This document shows, in pieces, positions 27,368 through 34,302 of a stretch of 44,277 bases of DNA. The notes under the pieces are model-generated. The model worked only from the letters and a program-made list of their open reading frames with translations. It had not been told where the DNA came from and ran no database searches. Location: assembly GCA_002361175.1 (NCBI GenBank), contig DESG01000071.1, forward strand, positions 1 through 44,277, read 5' to 3'. Position numbers and translations under genes: made by a program. Source of the stretch: Lachnoclostridium sp. UBA3320. GTDB taxonomy: Bacteria; Bacillota; Clostridia; Lachnospirales; Lachnospiraceae. The stretch's first letter is position 1. The number at the start of each line of letters is the position of its first letter.

Positions 27368-27847
27368 CTATTTATGATATGGCTCTTTCTTTATTATTCT
27401 ATATGCTCTATAAATTTGCTCAAGCAGTATAACTCTCATCATCTGATGTGGAAATGTCATCATTGAAAAACTTAGCTTTTCGTCTGCATTTTTAAGGATT
27501 TCATCGTCCAGACCTATTGAGCCTCCTATAATAAAAATAATATGGCTAGTCCCATTTATCCCAAGCTTATCTATCTTGTCTGCAAATCCCTCTGATGATA
27601 TCTGTTTTCCATTAATGGCAAGCGCAATCACATAAGCATCATCTTTTATGTACTTTTTAAGCCTTTCGCCCTCTTTTATGCGTATTAACTGTTCTTCTTT
27701 TGAGCTGGCATTATCAAGAGTTTTTTCATCAATAACTTCTATTATCTCTAGTTTGCAGTACCTGCTAAGACGTTTGCTATATTCCTGTACTGCACTTATA
27801 AAATATTTTTCTTTTATCTTTCCTACTGTAAGAACTGTTATTTTCAT
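27368..27847 (-). CDS. rlmH: 23S rRNA (pseudouridine-1915-N3)-methyltransferase RlmH
   Basis: A 159-residue SPOUT methyltransferase that methylates pseudouridine 1915 of 23S rRNA on assembled 70S ribosomes. It opens with KITVLTVGKIKEKYF, has the cofactor loop IIGGSIGLDDEI near 104-115, and ends with the trefoil-knot motif MTFPHQMMRVILLEQIYRAY split around 128-147 and KKEPYHK. Length and motifs match the family exactly. It begins two bases after the mazF stop and has only a weak ribosome site, which suggests translational coupling to mazF. Confidence 0.97.
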   Translation of the reverse strand: MKITVLTVGKIKEKYFISAVQEYSKRLSRYCKLEIIEVIDEKTLDNASSKEEQLIRIKEGERLKKYIKDDAYVIALAINGKQISSEGFADKIDKLGINGTSHIIFIIGGSIGLDDEILKNADEKLSFSMMTFPHQMMRVILLEQIYRAYRIIKKEPYHK

Positions 27848-27849
27848 GT

Positions 27850-28269
27850 CTAAACCATATCTTTTTCTGGTATCGCCCTTTCTATTATCCTTGTGTGCCT
27901 TAATTCTGTACTTCTCTGCTCATCGCCATCAAGTGCAAGACTTATGCACAGTGCTTTGTCAATTTTGCAAAGTATATCGTCATCTAAGTGACACACCTTT
28001 TCACGCAGTCTTGACTTGTCAATCGTTCTTATCTGCTCTAACAAAATTACAGAATCTTTAATCATATCATACTTTTTAACTTCAAGTGCTACATGTGTAG
28101 GAAGTTTTGCCTTATTCATCTTTGATGTAATCGCAGCACATATTACTGTAGGACTGTGTCTATTGCCCATATCATTCTGTATAATAAGTACTGGTCGTAT
28201 ACCTCCCTGCTCAGACCCAACTACAGGTCTTAAATCAGCAAAAAATATATCTCCACGTTTAATGTTCAA
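27850..28269 (-). CDS. mazF: MazF/PemK (EndoA-type) mRNA interferase toxin
   Basis: A 139-residue endoribonuclease of the MazF family. It begins MNIKRGDIFFADL and has VVGSEQGGIRPVLIIQND with the catalytic Arg, SPTVICAAITS with the catalytic Ser/Thr pair, KLPTHVAL, and LLEQIRTIDKSRL. All active-site residues are present. The start is a TTG at 28269, chosen because GGAG lies 10 bases upstream and family members begin with this sequence; an upstream TTG at 28290 has no ribosome site. It follows alr as in Bacillus (alr-ndoAI-ndoA), but no ribbon-helix-helix antitoxin is found between them. Only a 32-codon ORF is there. An antitoxin elsewhere is possible. Confidence 0.93.
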   Translation of the reverse strand: MNIKRGDIFFADLRPVVGSEQGGIRPVLIIQNDMGNRHSPTVICAAITSKMNKAKLPTHVALEVKKYDMIKDSVILLEQIRTIDKSRLREKVCHLDDDILCKIDKALCISLALDGDEQRSTELRHTRIIERAIPEKDMV

Positions 28270-28313
28270 AACGTTCACGCTCCAATTCAATATTTTTGAG
28301 AAGTCAAAACCGT

Positions 28314-28412
28314 TTATCCCTGGTCAAATATGTATTCTAATCTTCTCTTTCCTATCTTTTCCATATTTGGAGATAAGTATTCGCAAACGCTTACATTTTT
28401 ATCAAAATACAT
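28314..28412 (-). CDS. Possible 32-residue small protein between alr and mazF
   Basis: An ATG at 28410-28412 opens 32 codons ending in TAA. The product starts MYFDKNVSVCEYLSP and ends EYIFDQG, is charged, and has no recognised domain. It occupies the place where Bacillus carries the antitoxin gene but is about a third of that length and shows no ribbon-helix-helix pattern. The ribosome site is weak (AAGAG). It may be a relic or a chance ORF. Confidence 0.3.
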   Translation of the reverse strand: MYFDKNVSVCEYLSPNMEKIGKRRLEYIFDQG

Positions 28413-28423
28413 TTACTCTTAAT

Positions 28424-29626
28424 CTAATATACAGGGTAATAATCTTTTGTACAAACAATTTTGCCATGTCTATAATATACTCTGGGAACTCTCTTTCCTA
28501 TATCACAGACAAATTCATAATTAAAAGAATATGCAAGATTCGCCACTTCTTCTATGGAAATGTAACTATCCCCATCATGACCGATAAGTGTTACAGTATC
28601 ACCTTCTTTAACATCTGCAATGTCAGTTACATCAACCATAAACTGATCCATGCAGACTCTGCCAAGTATCTGTGCACTTTTGCCATGTATAAGTACACGT
28701 CCTTTACCTGACAACGCTCTTGGATATCCGTCTGCATAGCCTACAGGTATTGTTGCCACCTTTGTTTTTCTTGTTGTTGTAAATGTTGCGCCATATCCTA
28801 TTTCAATACCTGATTCTAATATTTTTATAAATGATACATAAGATTTTATCTCCATTGCTGGCACAAGCTTAAGATTGTCTTTATGCACTTCATCTGATGG
28901 GTACATTCCATAGACAGATATACCATCTCTTACCATATCAAGGTTAGTCTCCTGCATTTCGATTATGCCAGCACTATTTGATATATGTTTAACAGGCAGC
29001 AATACTCCTGCATCTTCAATACGTTTTACAAACGACATATAGCGTTTAAATTGTATTTTAGATTTAGTTTTATCTTTTTCATCCATTGTTGCAAAATGCG
29101 AAAAACACCCATCAATAGAAATATTAGGGAGCGTTGCAATTTTTTTAATAACTTCAAAACTTTCATCATCCTGTTTAAATCCTATACGGCTCATGCCAGT
29201 ATCAAGTGCTATATGAATATGTGCTTTTTTACCAAGCCGTACTGCCACATCTGACATTTTTTTTGCCATATCATACTGAAAGACAGCTGTTGTTATATTA
29301 TATTCAATCATTGGTGCATACTGTGGTTCTGGTGTAAAGCCCAGTATTAATACTGGCTTTGTAAACCCTGCCTGTCTAAGCTCTATTCCTTCTTCAAGTA
29401 TTGCAACACCATATGCATCAACTATTTTATCAAGTACGGCAGCAGTTTCTAACGCACCATGTCCATAGCCATCCGCCTTGACAATCGCCATAATTTTTGT
29501 GCCTGATTTTAAAAGTTTCTTAGCATTTACTACATTTTGGTATATTGCATCAAGGTTGATATTTGCCTGTACTCTATAATACTTTTTAATATTTTTTTCA
29601 TTAAATAAAGATTCTTTGTCGTCCAT
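28424..29626 (-). CDS. alr: Alanine racemase
   Basis: A 400-residue PLP enzyme that interconverts L- and D-alanine for peptidoglycan. The PLP lysine lies in AIVKADGYGHG near residue 42, the second catalytic Tyr in IGYGATF, and the conserved VGYADGYPRAL and GRVCMDQFMVDVT motifs follow. The ATG at 29626 is chosen because GGAG lies six bases before it; an in-frame ATG four codons upstream lacks a ribosome site. The gene follows nnrD/E by about 30 bases and precedes the mazF region, the usual order in Firmicutes. Confidence 0.97.
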   Translation of the reverse strand: MDDKESLFNEKNIKKYYRVQANINLDAIYQNVVNAKKLLKSGTKIMAIVKADGYGHGALETAAVLDKIVDAYGVAILEEGIELRQAGFTKPVLILGFTPEPQYAPMIEYNITTAVFQYDMAKKMSDVAVRLGKKAHIHIALDTGMSRIGFKQDDESFEVIKKIATLPNISIDGCFSHFATMDEKDKTKSKIQFKRYMSFVKRIEDAGVLLPVKHISNSAGIIEMQETNLDMVRDGISVYGMYPSDEVHKDNLKLVPAMEIKSYVSFIKILESGIEIGYGATFTTTRKTKVATIPVGYADGYPRALSGKGRVLIHGKSAQILGRVCMDQFMVDVTDIADVKEGDTVTLIGHDGDSYISIEEVANLAYSFNYEFVCDIGKRVPRVYYRHGKIVCTKDYYPVY

Positions 29627-29658
29627 TTGTTTCTCCATCTGTAATAACTTTTTTTAAG

Positions 29659-31152
29659 CTATGGCAATATATTCTGAAGTTCTTCTATAATATCAGAAGC
29701 AATCATAGAATATCTGTTCTTATTTTCTGCATATGATTCTGCCGTAAGCCCATGTATAAATACAGCAAGTGATGCCGCTTTCATAACATCCATTCCCTGT
29801 GCCAAAAGCCCTGATATAATACCACACAACACATCGCCAGAACCACCTGTAGCAAGTGCATCGTTGCCTGTTGTATTAATATAGATGTGTTTTCCATCTG
29901 ATACAACAGTTCTTGCATCTTTTAACACAACTACACAGCCGCTTTTATGACAAGATGCATATGTTATCAAATTTTTTTGTATACTTTCTACACTTGCACC
30001 TGTCAATCTGCTCATTTCTTTTAAATGTGGGGTAATTATAAAATTACTGCCAATATAGTACATACCAGGACCATCACCCTCTACAGCGCATCTTGGAAGC
30101 ACATTTATTGCGTCAGCATCTATTACAACTGGTTTGTCTTTTATTCTAAGAACTTCTGATACAAGCTTTTTTGCAGTTTCATCTGTGCCAATACCTGGAC
30201 CTATTGCAATTACATCAGCCCATTGCACTGCTTCTTTAATACCATCTTCGTATGAATCTGTAATTGCTTCAGGAAGTTTTGTTTTTAATATACTTAAATT
30301 CTCTTTTGCTGTTGCAATTCTTACAAGACCACAGCCCGTCCTGTACGCCGCTTTTGCTGCAAAAAAACATGCTCCACTCATACCAGCAGAGCCAGCTATT
30401 ACAAGAACTTTTCCAAAATTTCCCTTATTAGTGCGCATACCTCTTACAGGCATAAGTTTTTTTAAGTCTTCCTTTTCATAGGTAAATGACTTTGGACATA
30501 CCTTTTGCACTGCCTTATCTGGGAATCCAATATCCGCCACTGTAACTATACCGCTGTAAAAAGCTCCAGGAAACAGTATAATTCCTCGTTTATTATATCC
30601 AAATGTAACTGTGTAATCAGCTTTGACAGCACAGCCATATATTTTTCCAGTATCTGCACTTATGCCTGATGGTATGTCAGCAGAAATTATTATAGAAGAT
30701 TTTCTAGAATTAATCCATTTTATATATTCAGCATATTCTCCTGTGATATCTCTTGACAGCCCTATACCAAATAATGCATCTATAATAACAGTATATTCAT
30801 TATCTTTTGGCTTTGTGATAAATTCTACTTCAAGATTAGATGCAATAGATATTTGAGTATTTATCTCAGCAGTTGCTTTGCTTATATCTCCAACAAGAAA
30901 AATACTTGCATTATATCCTCTTTCCTTAAGAAGTCTTGCACATGCCACCCCATCACCGCCATTATTGCCCATGCCGCATACTGCAAGGATTTTTATATTC
31001 TGCTGTATATTATGTATAGCACATACTTTTTCTACACAATCTGCAAGAGCCATAGAAGCCTTTTCCATTAAAACTACTGATGGTATGCCAATTTCTTTAA
31101 TTGATATCTGGTCAACTTCCTTTGCCTCAGCTGCATTTAAAATATATTTCAA
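29659..31152 (-). CDS. nnr: Bifunctional NAD(P)H-hydrate epimerase/dehydratase
   Basis: A 497-residue fusion that repairs damaged NADHX and NADPHX. The N-terminal YjeF epimerase domain (about 1-210) has MEKAS and CGMGNNGGDG. The C-terminal ADP-dependent dehydratase domain (about 225-497) has VIAGSAGMSGA, AIGPGIGTDE and the NDALATGGSGDVLCG motif with the catalytic Asp. The start is TTG at 31152, preceded by AGAGGA. It lies 17 bases after acpS, a pairing common in bacteria, and precedes alr. Both catalytic regions look intact. Confidence 0.95.
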   Translation of the reverse strand: MKYILNAAEAKEVDQISIKEIGIPSVVLMEKASMALADCVEKVCAIHNIQQNIKILAVCGMGNNGGDGVACARLLKERGYNASIFLVGDISKATAEINTQISIASNLEVEFITKPKDNEYTVIIDALFGIGLSRDITGEYAEYIKWINSRKSSIIISADIPSGISADTGKIYGCAVKADYTVTFGYNKRGIILFPGAFYSGIVTVADIGFPDKAVQKVCPKSFTYEKEDLKKLMPVRGMRTNKGNFGKVLVIAGSAGMSGACFFAAKAAYRTGCGLVRIATAKENLSILKTKLPEAITDSYEDGIKEAVQWADVIAIGPGIGTDETAKKLVSEVLRIKDKPVVIDADAINVLPRCAVEGDGPGMYYIGSNFIITPHLKEMSRLTGASVESIQKNLITYASCHKSGCVVVLKDARTVVSDGKHIYINTTGNDALATGGSGDVLCGIISGLLAQGMDVMKAASLAVFIHGLTAESYAENKNRYSMIASDIIEELQNILP

Positions 31153-31169
31153 AACTATATCCTCTTTTC

Positions 31170-31541
31170 TTAGTCTTCCTTTTCCGCCACAACATAAGCT
31201 ATAGCCATTTCTTTTATATCACTTAGTGAAATATGAAGTTTTGTTATGCCAAGTTCATTAGCAGTTTCTTTTGCATTTCCATAAAGATTAATATATGGCT
31301 TCCCATTTTCTTCTCGTAAAATCTCCACATCTTTTGGAAAAAACTTTGAAAAACCTGTGCCGAGAGCCTTTGAAACTGCTTCCTTTCCTGCAAAGTTGCA
31401 GACAGCACTGCTTTTTCTTCTATTAATAAGCTCTTGTTCCTTAATTGTATAGCACTTTTTTACAAAAGATTCTTTCTGCAGTGCTTTGTATAACTTTTCT
31501 GTCTCCGTTATATCAACACCAATTCCAACAACTGACGCCAT
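31170..31541 (-). CDS. acpS: Holo-[acyl-carrier-protein] synthase
   Basis: A 123-residue phosphopantetheinyl transferase that moves 4'-phosphopantetheine from CoA to acyl carrier protein. It shows VGIGVDITETEKL with the Mg2+ Asp near residue 8, and FAGKEAVSKALGTGF with the Mg2+ Glu near 53. The C-terminal HISLSDIKEMAIAYVVAE strand closes the fold. GAGGA precedes the ATG, and the gene begins two bases after the stop of the coiled-coil protein gene. Length is typical of group I AcpS. Confidence 0.96.
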   Translation of the reverse strand: MASVVGIGVDITETEKLYKALQKESFVKKCYTIKEQELINRRKSSAVCNFAGKEAVSKALGTGFSKFFPKDVEILREENGKPYINLYGNAKETANELGITKLHISLSDIKEMAIAYVVAEKED

Positions 31542-31543
31542 TA

Positions 31544-32215
31544 TTATTCCTCATTTCCACCATTTACGCCATATCCTGTATCTTTTTTCCATATATTGTG
31601 ATATCGGTCAAATATTTCTACAGTATGTGCACCAAGCAAATTGTGCATATATTTATACATCTGGTCATTGCGCATCTCCATATCCTGCTTTTCAAGAATT
31701 TTTTCTTTAAGGATATTCCTTGCTTCTTTTATCCAATCATCAAGCTCCCTAATCTGTTCAGAATTATTAGTAAGTTCTTCATAACACACTTTCATTGCTT
31801 CAATAAGCAATTCTTTATTAGCAGTCTGTATCTCGTTTGGCAGTCTTCTCTGTGCATCTTCTGCTTCGCTAATTTTATTATTAAGGTCCGCCATAAGCTT
31901 TTGATTTTTTTCTTGTTTGCGAATTTTAAGAAAGCTGTCTGGCTCATTCCCATCAGTCATATTATAGACAATATTATCCATAATAGCTTTCTTTGCTTTA
32001 TCATATTCTTTTATATTATTAGAAGCTTGACCTTGTTCTTGAATAAGACTATTTAACCTCTTCTCACGTTTTTTAATTTCATTGGTTTTCCGATATTCAG
32101 GAAAAAGTTCATGCCACTGTGGGTCTAATACTAATAAAGGAATTTTTTTGTTCTGAAGTGCCCGCATATAAACTTGCTCTTCTTCCTCCTCTTTTCTTTT
32201 CTTTTTGTTGCGCAT
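31544..32215 (-). CDS. Conserved coiled-coil protein of unknown function
   Basis: 223 residues with no domain I recognise. It opens with a very basic/acidic run (MRNKKKRKEEEEEQ). A segment LLVLDPQWHELFPEYRKT (about 27-44) is followed by two long charged helices (about 45-150) of coiled-coil type, and then a tail AHTVEIFDRYHNIWKKD. No signal peptide or membrane helix is present. It is the first gene of the acpS-nnr-alr run and is separated from acpS by two bases, so it is surely co-transcribed and possibly coupled. A strong promoter lies upstream. GGAG stands eight bases before the ATG. The soluble, helical make-up suggests a scaffold or structural role, but this is a guess. Confidence 0.8.
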   Translation of the reverse strand: MRNKKKRKEEEEEQVYMRALQNKKIPLLVLDPQWHELFPEYRKTNEIKKREKRLNSLIQEQGQASNNIKEYDKAKKAIMDNIVYNMTDGNEPDSFLKIRKQEKNQKLMADLNNKISEAEDAQRRLPNEIQTANKELLIEAMKVCYEELTNNSEQIRELDDWIKEARNILKEKILEKQDMEMRNDQMYKYMHNLLGAHTVEIFDRYHNIWKKDTGYGVNGGNEE

Positions 32216-32317
32216 AATGTCATCTCCTATTAATTGTCAAAAATGCACCTAATGACATCCAATCTATATCATAATAAACATCCTAATAAAAAAATTACTT
32301 GAACACTTTATAAGGCG

Positions 32318-32346
32318 ATTATACATGATTTACTTTCTTTTTTCAA
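32318..32346 (-). promoter_or_regulatory. Sigma-A promoter of the coiled-coil/acpS/nnr/alr run
   Basis: On the minus strand TTGAAA (32341-32346) and a perfect TATAAT (32318-32323) are 17 bases apart. The start would be near 32311, giving a leader of about 95 bases. Confidence 0.65.
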
Positions 32347-32397
32347 TCATATTTTTGGTATAGCAGCATCTATTACCGACTCCATTGACAATAAAAT

Positions 32398-32428
32398 AGA
32401 GCACATAGATTATTTTTCTATATGCTCT
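32398..32428 (-). terminator. Intrinsic terminator of the SdpR/SdpI operon
   Basis: On the minus strand AGAGCATATAG pairs with CTATGTGCTCT over 11 positions with one T-G wobble (plus coordinates 32418-32428 and 32398-32408). The stem is followed by ATTTTATTGT. It lies downstream of the DUF1648 gene and just upstream of the next promoter. Confidence 0.65.
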
Positions 32429-32513
32429 GACGCTGTGTTATTTAATCTGCTTTTATCATTTAGAAAAAATTCAAAATGATGGTCAAAAAAAATAACTGTT
32501 CCGTTTTCAATTT

Positions 32514-32819
32514 CTATTTCAATCCCAGATAAATCATGATTACTGATACCGCTATTGCCACCACAGGTATAATGTAAAACATAAATGCTTTATCCTTCTG
32601 CTTGCTGACCTTAAAACCTGCAAGCAGGTTGAGCAGTATACAGATTGTGGGAATAACAAATATTACTATGTTGCGTGGAAGATATGAATTGGCATTTCCC
32701 GAAAAATCAAAATGGACAGGAACTGATTCAGGCAATTTACTATAAAAAGCAAGGAAAATCACCAGTGTCATCGCACATAATAAGGTGCTAAAAATAATGT
32801 GTTTTTTTGAAGATTTCAT
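32514..32819 (-). CDS. DUF1648-domain small membrane protein
   Basis: A 101-residue protein with three membrane helices (about 9-29, 48-65 and 78-98) and the DUF1648 motif PESVPVHFDFSGNANSYLPR between the first two. DUF1648 is normally the N-terminal half of SdpI-type immunity proteins; here it is a separate gene after the SdpI-like gene. The start is the ATG at 32819, with GGAGG eight bases upstream; a TTG two codons earlier is too close to the ribosome site. It ends 86 bases before the terminator. A role with the SdpI-like protein is likely from position. Confidence 0.85.
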   Translation of the reverse strand: MKSSKKHIIFSTLLCAMTLVIFLAFYSKLPESVPVHFDFSGNANSYLPRNIVIFVIPTICILLNLLAGFKVSKQKDKAFMFYIIPVVAIAVSVIMIYLGLK

Positions 32820-32831
32820 AAACAATACCTC

Positions 32832-33425
32832 CTATTTTGTTTTCTTCTTAAAATAAAGAATGAGTGAATAAATAAATGGAATAACGCCAGATAAAAAAAT
32901 GACTAGTAAAACAGTTACAAATGACAAGTTATGCAAAGGATGCAAAATCATAACTACACCCGAAAGCAGCCATGTATAACTGCCTAATTTATGCACTTTG
33001 TACCATCCATCTTCATCATGGAACAACCACGGAAATTTTAAACCTATATAGGGATTAATATGATTTTTTGGGAAATAATTTCCACTGATAATAAATATAA
33101 TCCCTAAAAAAACATAAACAAAAATTTCCATAACATTTTGCGCCGGGAACATAAGCAAGTAGATTTGAGGGATTATATATAATAATCCCGTAATTGGCAT
33201 AATCCACTTGCCAAGAACTACTAACTTTTTTGCTCCATTAACTAATGCAATATCAGAGCTTAAGCCTATATTTAAAACAACATTTAAAAAAATAGCTATC
33301 GCATAAAGTAAAATATATGTGTTTGCATTACTGCCTCCTATTTTGCTAATTGCTATTGTAATCCCAAATAATGCACTACATAAGATTGTTGATATTATTA
33401 ATGTACGTCTATCTTTTTGTTTCAT
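32832..33425 (-). CDS. SdpI family membrane protein (toxin immunity type)
   Basis: 197 residues with about six membrane helices. The C-terminal part has the SdpI signature GNYFPKNHINPYIGLKFPW split around residues 118-136, followed by HDEDGWYKVHKLGSY, a helix and a short cytoplasmic tail. In B. subtilis SdpI gives immunity to the SdpC toxin and controls its repressor SdpR by holding it at the membrane. Its ATG directly abuts the TAA of the upstream ArsR-type gene (TAAATG), and GGGAGG lies inside that gene. No SdpC-like toxin gene is visible in the window, so it may protect against toxins made by others. Confidence 0.85.
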   Translation of the reverse strand: MKQKDRRTLIISTILCSALFGITIAISKIGGSNANTYILLYAIAIFLNVVLNIGLSSDIALVNGAKKLVVLGKWIMPITGLLYIIPQIYLLMFPAQNVMEIFVYVFLGIIFIISGNYFPKNHINPYIGLKFPWLFHDEDGWYKVHKLGSYTWLLSGVVMILHPLHNLSFVTVLLVIFLSGVIPFIYSLILYFKKKTK

Positions 33426-33692
33426 TTAATCCTCCCGAAATTGTGTAAGCCACATAATAGCATCTTCAAATACAGAAGTGTTAATTTCATAGTAAATATA
33501 CTTCTGATACCTTGTTTCAAAAATCAAGTCTGCATTTTTAAGAACAGACAGATGGTACGAAATTGTAGCATTAGATAATTCAAATTCCGAAGCAATCTCT
33601 CCCGCAGACATTTTCCTCTTTTGCTTTAATTTTAATAATATATCTCGCCGAACAGAATCGCTTAATGCCTTAAATATATTTGGTAAACTCAC
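33426..33692 (-). CDS. ArsR-family (SdpR-type) autorepressor
   Basis: 88 residues forming one winged helix: PNIFKALSDSVRRDILLKL at the start, then GEIASEFELSNATISYHLSVL as the HTH (quoted family core SNATISYHLSVL), then a wing with KYIYYEINTS. No metal-binding Cys pair is present, which fits SdpR rather than ArsR. The start is GTG at 33692 with AGGAG upstream. It is the first gene of a three-gene operon with SdpI-like and DUF1648 genes, the order known from sdpRI. The promoter upstream contains two inverted repeats suited to dimeric autorepressor binding. Confidence 0.88.
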   Translation of the reverse strand: MSLPNIFKALSDSVRRDILLKLKQKRKMSAGEIASEFELSNATISYHLSVLKNADLIFETRYQKYIYYEINTSVFEDAIMWLTQFRED

Positions 33693-33730
33693 TTTATCTC
33701 CTTTGATTTTTCATTTCGATTTTTTTCTAA

Positions 33731-33762
33731 ATGATAATCATATTATAAACTTTATGTAAAGT
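33731..33762. promoter_or_regulatory. Two operator-like inverted repeats in the SdpR promoter
   Basis: ACTTTATGTAAAGT (33749-33762; arms ACTTTA/TAAAGT) fills the spacer between -35 and -10. ATGATAATCAT (33731-33741; arms ATGAT/ATCAT) lies right after the -10 box. Their position would let a bound dimer block RNA polymerase. Confidence 0.6.
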
Positions 33763-33770
33763 ATTGTCAA
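33742..33770 (-). promoter_or_regulatory. Perfect-consensus sigma-A promoter of the SdpR/SdpI operon
   Basis: On the minus strand TTGACA (33765-33770) and TATAAT (33742-33747) are exactly 17 bases apart. A promoter this strong needs repression, which fits an autorepressor. Confidence 0.8.
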
Positions 33771-33793
33771 TACCTTTTTGCATACTGAAAGCA

Positions 33794-34030
33794 TCAGTAT
33801 TTTAAAATCCGAATTATTACATCATAATTTTCTGGCTTATGAGGAAAAGTACAGTTTGTACAATCTTTTAATTTCTTTTCATTTTTAAATATATACCTAG
33901 GATTGCCAGGACAATTTTCTCTTAAATACAGTGGACAATAACAGAATAAACAATTAAAATCATCTAATCCCTTATGACAGGGAAAATATTTACACTCTCT
34001 ATTTTCAAAAAAACGATGTGAATTATTCAT
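33794..34030 (-). CDS. Small cysteine-rich protein (PF04071 type)
   Basis: 78 residues with eight cysteines in the pattern of the cysteine-rich small domain family: HRFFENRECKYFPCHKG, DFNCLFCYCPLY, NCPGNP, and DCTNCTFPHKPENYDVI. The paired cysteines suggest a metal or Fe-S site, though none has been shown that I know of. It is a single-gene unit, with AAGGA upstream, between the SdpI operon and the glycoside locus. A weak -10 TATACT lies about 50 bases upstream. Function unknown. Confidence 0.85.
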   Translation of the reverse strand: MNNSHRFFENRECKYFPCHKGLDDFNCLFCYCPLYLRENCPGNPRYIFKNEKKLKDCTNCTFPHKPENYDVIIRILKY

Positions 34031-34252
34031 TTTTTATATAATCCTTATTAAATTTTGTCACTGCAAGTATAGCACATTATCACATAATTTGCCACTAAGA
34101 AATACGGAGCATAGCAACATAAGTGCAAACTAAAAAAATATCAATATTATAGCAGGATTTTTTTGAAAAAACATCAAATTTCTTTATATATTCAAAAAAA
34201 AGAGAAGAAAATATCAATAAATATGACTAATATAAACAATCGTAAAAATTTG

Positions 34253-34258
34253 TATAAT
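34253..34258 (+). promoter_or_regulatory. Possible -10 box of the GH78 gene
   Basis: TATAAT preceded by TG lies 45 bases before the GH78 start, but no -35 match lies at 16-18 bases. This fits an activator-dependent promoter. The 272-base gap (34031-34302) between the Cys-rich gene and this operon otherwise holds only AT-rich sequence. Confidence 0.35.
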
Positions 34259-34302
34259 AATTATAATGGAAATATAAAAATTAATGAATGGGAGGAAAAG
34301 AA

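Noticed and set aside
32398..32560. Open frame on the minus strand running past the DUF1648 stop, reading IEIENGTVIFFDHHFEFF and ending inside the terminator stem
   Set aside because: About 40 protein-like codons, but no ATG, GTG or TTG start in that frame after the upstream stop, and no ribosome site. Treated as untranslated tail.
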